Origin: Bacteroidales bacterium
Lineage (GTDB): Bacteria; Bacteroidota; Bacteroidia; Bacteroidales; UBA932
Direction: 5' to 3'
DNA length: 6,572 nt
Assembly (NCBI GenBank): GCA_017551215.1
Contig: JAFZMA010000060.1
Location: 1-6,572, forward strand
The translations under genes and the position numbers were made by a program. Position 1 is the first letter of the stretch; the number at the start of each line of letters is the position of its first letter. Positions 4,517 through 6,572 of the stretch are shown in pieces. The notes beneath the pieces were generated by a model. The model ran no database searches. It saw only the letters and a list, made by a program, of their open reading frames with translations, and was not told the DNA's origin.

Positions 4517-6572
4517 TTACTTGAGGTATACTGCGGTGGAGGATTGGTTGCAACTGCACATGTCTGAAGGAGTTCCTGCGAATGTTATCAGTCCTCCGTC
4601 TTCTCCGGCTCCAGGACCGAGCTCTATCACATAGTCTGCAGCCTTGATTACATCTATATTGTGCTCTATCACGTATATGGTGTTACCCTGGTCAACCATC
4701 CTGTCAAACAGGGCTACCAGAGACGCAACGTCCTTTGGATGAAGGCCGTCCGTAGGCTCATCTATGATGAAGATTTTTCCCTTCTCCTTAAGGTAGGATG
4801 CAATCTTCAGCCTCTGGAGCTCTCCTCCTGACAATGTAGACAGAGCCTGGTTTAAATGAAGGTAACCGAGTCCGACATCCATCATCGGGAGGAGTCTTTC
4901 CTCTACCTTGCTTCCCCTGAAAAACTCGCAGGCCTTCCTTACGGAAAGGTCCATCACCTGAGCAATATTCAGCCTCTGGTGCGTCTGAGGGCTCTCAAAT
5001 GTATATTCCAGAGCTTCAGGCGAATAGCGAAGCCCTCTGCAAGCCTCGCAGACGGTCTCTATGCTGTCCATAAAGGCCATCTCTGCAACCACAACACCCT
5101 TGCCTCCGCACACAGGGCAGGCTCCCTTGCCATTGAAAGCAAAGAAAGTTTCCGCCTTGCCGTTGACCTTTGCGAACATCTTTCGTATTAGGTCCGCCAC
5201 ATCCATATAGGTTGCCGGAGTGCTTCTGAGACTTATGCCTATGCCTTTCTGGCTTATGTATATCATATCATCCCCGCCCCTGGCGTTGCAGAAAGCTTCC
5301 ATAAGAGAGCTCTTGCCGCTTCCGGCAACGCCTGCCACAACGCAGAACACATTGAGTGGCAGATTAATGGATACATTCTTAAGATTGTGGTGCGTGGTGT
5401 TTTCCAGAGAAAAGAAACTCTCAGGAAGCCTTACGGATTCCTTGAATGAAGACTTTGCGGAAAGCATCCTTCCAGTATCTGTACCGCATGAAAGTAGTTC
5501 CGGATAAGATCCTTCAAAGATGATTTCTCCACCCTCGGAGCCAGGGCCAGGGCCCATATCCACAATATGGTCCGCAATGCCTATCATCTCCCTGTGATGC
5601 TCCACCAGAAGCACAGTGTTTCCGGCATCGCGGAGCCTTCTGACAGAGTGCTTCATCCTCTCTATATCCTTGTTGTGCAGGCCAATGCTAGGCTCGTCCA
5701 GCACATACATCACATCTGAGAGGGAGGAGTTTATATACTTTGCTATCTTGCATCGCTGAGCCTCACCTCCGGAAAGGGTTCCAATCGGGCGATCCAGGCT
5801 TATATAGCCAAGCCCTATCTCTTCCAGAGCCGTAAGGCGGGCCCCAATCGCAGCCTTCAGGTCTTCTGCCAAAGGGTCTGATATTGAGGCAATCCAGCGG
5901 TTGAGTTTCCTTATGGAAAGAGCTGTTGCCTCTGCGATATTCAGCCCCTCTATCCGGCAGCTCAGTATTTTCTTGTTAAGGCGGGTTCCTCCGCAGTCCG
6001 GGCAGACACCCATCTTCAACATGGGATTGAGGACGGCACTGTGCAAAAGCCCCTCCTCTGAGTTTATGATGCTGCGGTACATCCTGGGAATCAGGCCCTC
6101 ATACTTGGCAGTCCTCGGCCAGTTGGAAGGCGGATTCTTGAGGCGTATCTGCGGGGAATTCAGGAAAAGGTCCAGCTCCTCCGGACTGTAGTCCTTAATC
6201 TTCTTGTCCAGGTCGAACAGTCCGCTGTGAGCGTATCTTATCCAGCGCCATCCGCCCTTGTGAAAGGCAATGTAATGGATCGTATCCTCGTCATTGAGGC
6301 TCTTGTCAAAGTCCACCAGCTTGTGGATGTCCAGTTCCCGGATTTCCCCAAGGCCGGCGCAACGCGGGCAGCTACCATCAGGATGGTTGAATGAAAAACT
6401 TTCCGCATAGCCTACAAAAGGCTTCCCCACCCTTGAGAAAAGCAATCTCAGAAGAGAATAGATATCCGTGTAAGTGCCTACTGTTGAACGGGAATTGGAG
6501 GCAGGCTTTTTCTGGTCAATCACTATTGCAATAGGAAGATTCTCCACACTGTCCACGTGTGGCCTTCCGTAC
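4517..6572 (-). CDS. uvrA: UvrA-family ABC ATPase lacking the UvrB-binding domain (UvrA2/DrrC-like), N-terminus outside window
   Basis: The visible 684 residues run off the right edge; the GTG at 6556 is not the real start, because UvrA-like sequence (Y-G-R-P-H-V-D-S-V-E-N-L) continues upstream. Both ABC halves are recognisable. Half one: zinc cysteines at 68/71 and 190/193, signature L-S-G-G-E-A-Q-R (266-273), Walker B L-D-E (291-293), switch His325; its Walker A is outside the window. Half two: Walker A G-V-A-G-S-G-K-S-S (414-422), cysteines 485/488 and 508/511, signature L-S-G-G-E-L-Q-R (580-587), Walker B D-E (604-605), His637. Between the R-S-T-V-G-T/R-V-G segment and the F-N-H-P-D-G-S-C-P-R-C segment only about ten residues remain, where full-length UvrA carries its UvrB-binding domain. 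Such paralogs bind DNA and are linked to drug or damage tolerance. Expected full length is about 750-780 residues. No frameshift or missing motif is seen. Confidence 0.92.
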   Translation of the reverse strand, partial: YGRPHVDSVENLPIAIVIDQKKPASNSRSTVGTYTDIYSLLRLLFSRVGKPFVGYAESFSFNHPDGSCPRCAGLGEIRELDIHKLVDFDKSLNDEDTIHYIAFHKGGWRWIRYAHSGLFDLDKKIKDYSPEELDLFLNSPQIRLKNPPSNWPRTAKYEGLIPRMYRSIINSEEGLLHSAVLNPMLKMGVCPDCGGTRLNKKILSCRIEGLNIAEATALSIRKLNRWIASISDPLAEDLKAAIGARLTALEEIGLGYISLDRPIGTLSGGEAQRCKIAKYINSSLSDVMYVLDEPSIGLHNKDIERMKHSVRRLRDAGNTVLLVEHHREMIGIADHIVDMGPGPGSEGGEIIFEGSYPELLSCGTDTGRMLSAKSSFKESVRLPESFFSLENTTHHNLKNVSINLPLNVFCVVAGVAGSGKSSLMEAFCNARGGDDMIYISQKGIGISLRSTPATYMDVADLIRKMFAKVNGKAETFFAFNGKGACPVCGGKGVVVAEMAFMDSIETVCEACRGLRYSPEALEYTFESPQTHQRLNIAQVMDLSVRKACEFFRGSKVEERLLPMMDVGLGYLHLNQALSTLSGGELQRLKIASYLKEKGKIFIIDEPTDGLHPKDVASLVALFDRMVDQGNTIYVIEHNIDVIKAADYVIELGPGAGEDGGLITFAGTPSDMCSCNQSSTAVYLK

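Noticed and set aside
6554..6556. GTG as the start codon of the UvrA-like gene.
   Set aside because: The frame stays open to the window edge and the upstream codons (Y-G-R-P-H) match the UvrA pattern before V-D-S-V-E; the N-terminal ATPase motif must lie beyond the window.

Overview
The window reads as a chromosomal piece from a member of the Bacteroidota, most likely Bacteroidales. The evidence is two DUF4252 proteins, a short ECF sigma factor followed by a one-pass membrane protein of the kind that accompanies ECF factors in this phylum, a UvrA paralog without a UvrB-binding domain, weak Shine-Dalgarno signals with A/T-rich start contexts, and one match to the Bacteroidetes -7 box (TAnnTTTG). 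Genus cannot be told from the sequence. Coding is dense and no gene-free stretch exceeds about 90 bases. I see no tRNA, rRNA, CRISPR array, insertion sequence or clear intrinsic terminator.

Layout. Bases 1-249 (+) hold the last 82 codons of a LysR-type regulator with an OxyR-like tail; its stop codon touches the stop codon of the convergent operon with no spacer. Bases 250-2129 (-) are a four-gene overlapping operon, read right to left: secreted DUF4252 protein A, ECF sigma factor, single-pass membrane protein (probable anti-sigma factor), secreted DUF4252 protein B. Every junction overlaps (8, 4 and 4 bases). The 89-base gap at 2130-2218 holds a good candidate ECF-type promoter pointing into this operon (AAC, 16 bases, CGTC) and a GC-rich hairpin in the predicted 5' leader.

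Bases 2219-3172 (-) encode an exported NlpC/P60 peptidoglycan hydrolase with a C-terminal LysM domain. Directly upstream, 3175-4473 (-) encodes an exported YVTN/WD40-like beta-propeller protein. The two genes lie within 2 bases of each other and look co-transcribed. Bases 4517-6572 (-) are a UvrA-family ABC ATPase cut by the right edge; it lacks the UvrB-binding insert, so it is of the UvrA2/DrrC-like class.

How they may work together. The four-gene cassette looks like a self-contained envelope-signalling unit: a sigma factor held by a membrane anti-sigma factor, co-translated with two exported small proteins that share a core motif, and probably driven by its own sigma factor. Its targets cannot be read from the window. 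The propeller/hydrolase pair is a separate cell-envelope unit. The neighbouring OxyR-like regulator and DNA-repair ATPase suggest a stress-related neighbourhood, but that is inference from context only. The best candidate for an under-described system is the DUF4252-sigma-anti-sigma-DUF4252 operon.
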